From assembly GCA_002368155.1 (NCBI GenBank), contig AP018180.1, positions 1,707,947 through 1,771,946 of the forward strand: 64,000 nucleotides of DNA. Direction: 5' to 3'. This document shows positions 63,553 to 64,000 of the stretch, in pieces. The notes beneath the pieces are model-generated. The model had not been told where the DNA came from and searched no databases. It saw only the letters and a program-made list of their open reading frames with translations. How positions within the stretch are numbered: position 1 is the stretch's first letter; every line of letters starts with the position of its first letter. Made by a program: the position numbers and the translations under genes. The stretch comes from Nostoc carneum NIES-2107. Lineage in GTDB: Bacteria > Cyanobacteriota > Cyanobacteriia > Cyanobacteriales > Nostocaceae.

Positions 63553-64000
63553 TTAACCACTCAAACGAGCTACACCAAAAGTAGCATTAAATTTCCGACA
63601 CCAAATAGCGGCTGATTTATAATCAGCTAAATTAATGTTGTTAGGAATGGCATAACTTTGAGCACCACTATATTTTTGTAAAGGTGCAATAATCACATAA
63701 TCATCTTTTTTTAAAGGATATGATGGTGCTTGAGTTGATTTCAGCACGTTATCTGAACGATGTAAGATGACTACTAAATCTGGGCCAGAAGTAGAAGTTT
63801 TAAAAGACTTATCCAGTTCCAGCACAGATTTGCCATTTTTGGTAGTAATGCGAACTATGCCTTGAGTTGTGTGTTCACCAGAAATAAAAGCACCAGATTT
63901 ATTTGCAGAGACATTTTGAGCAGTTGCTGTTGGACTCACAGATGCATTAACAATATCCTGATTTTTCGAGACATTTCCTACACAGCTAACTACGATTAGA
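63553..64000 (-). CDS. DM13-domain lipoprotein, start beyond window
   Basis: The minus frame is open through the right edge. Its first visible codons read LIVVSCVGNVSKNQDIV, resembling the end of a lipoprotein signal with the lipobox Cys. The rest is a DM13 domain (SGEHTTQGIVRITTKNGKSV, GPDLVVILHRSDN, YAIPNNINLADYKSAAIWCR) with the conserved WC near the end; DM13 is proposed to be a redox-related cytochrome-like domain. A GTG at 63939 within the frame is unlikely to be the true start. Confidence 0.82.
   Translation of the reverse strand, partial: LIVVSCVGNVSKNQDIVNASVSPTATAQNVSANKSGAFISGEHTTQGIVRITTKNGKSVLELDKSFKTSTSGPDLVVILHRSDNVLKSTQAPSYPLKKDDYVIIAPLQKYSGAQSYAIPNNINLADYKSAAIWCRKFNATFGVARLSG

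Noticed and set aside
1-64000. tRNA or rRNA genes
   Set aside because: No cloverleaf, GGTTCGAATCC-type T-arm or rRNA-like segment was noticed on either strand, though weak candidates cannot be excluded by eye.

Overview
The window comes from a filamentous, heterocyst-type cyanobacterium of the Nostoc/Anabaena/Tolypothrix group. The evidence is the gene content: OCP and FRP photoprotection, PebA/PebB and other phycoerythrin-assembly genes, NblS, phytochrome-like GAF proteins and a Ser/Thr-His hybrid kinase. Frequent GCGATCGC (HIP1) octamers, heptamer-like tandem repeats (STRR), many dispersed palindromes and a CRISPR repeat of the type common in Nostocales point the same way. The phycoerythrobilin genes imply a strain able to make phycoerythrin, although cpeA/cpeB are not in the window.

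Layout. 1-2.15 kb: 3'-truncated NB-ARC ATPase (minus). 2.7-6.0 kb: purD and nblS. 6.6-12.1 kb: an RNA-end-repair island made of kptA, an ankyrin/propeller-like protein and a convergent giant fusion of MJ1316, EEP phosphatase/nuclease, 2H phosphoesterase and a eukaryotic-type poly(A) polymerase. 12.3-16.3 kb: Rieske oxygenase, divergent TetR with a transposase-type zinc ribbon at its end, then ocp and frp. 16.5-17.8 kb: toxin-antitoxin genes, two of them orphan antitoxins. 18-25.6 kb: phycoerythrobilin synthesis and attachment (pebA, pebB, cpeS, two HEAT-repeat lyase/chaperone proteins, DUF1838, small unknowns, a divergent phycobiliprotein). 25.6-28.1 kb: response regulator and GAF/PAS histidine kinase. 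28.4-32.5 kb: AlbA_2 ATP-binding protein, a broken DUF6888/DUF6887 pair, Uma2, and an IS630 element. 33-38.4 kb: 1798-residue Ser/Thr kinase-ATPase-GAF-histidine kinase. 38.8-45.1 kb: isocitrate-lyase-family enzyme, a second IS630 nested in an older repeat, DUF2809, and an SLH/WG-repeat gene cut cleanly by an IS66 element. 45.9-51.1 kb: phytochrome-like protein with a degenerate transmitter, rsgA, a secreted protein. 51-53.5 kb: decaying DNA with response-regulator and transposase remnants. 53.7-59.1 kb: NmrA-like reductase, then a four-gene run (RCC-reductase-like, nitrilase-fold with altered triad, aldehyde dehydrogenase, DUF3598). 59.65-61.16 kb: a 21-repeat CRISPR array without cas genes. 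61.4-64 kb: cupin, FMN reductase, SDR, and a DM13 lipoprotein running off the right edge.

How the parts fit. Light harvesting is the main theme: PebA and PebB make phycoerythrobilin, CpeS and the HEAT proteins attach it or assist, OCP quenches phycobilisomes and FRP reverses that, and NblS and bilin-type GAF proteins sense light or stress. The most unusual locus is the RNA-repair island, whose activities (2'-phosphate removal, cyclic-phosphate recognition and opening, end trimming, nucleotide addition) are complementary. Mobile DNA is abundant: three IS elements with identifiable ends, at least two families of about 100-150 bp repeats with inverted ends, and several interrupted genes. All functional assignments rest on motif recognition by eye; no searches were run.
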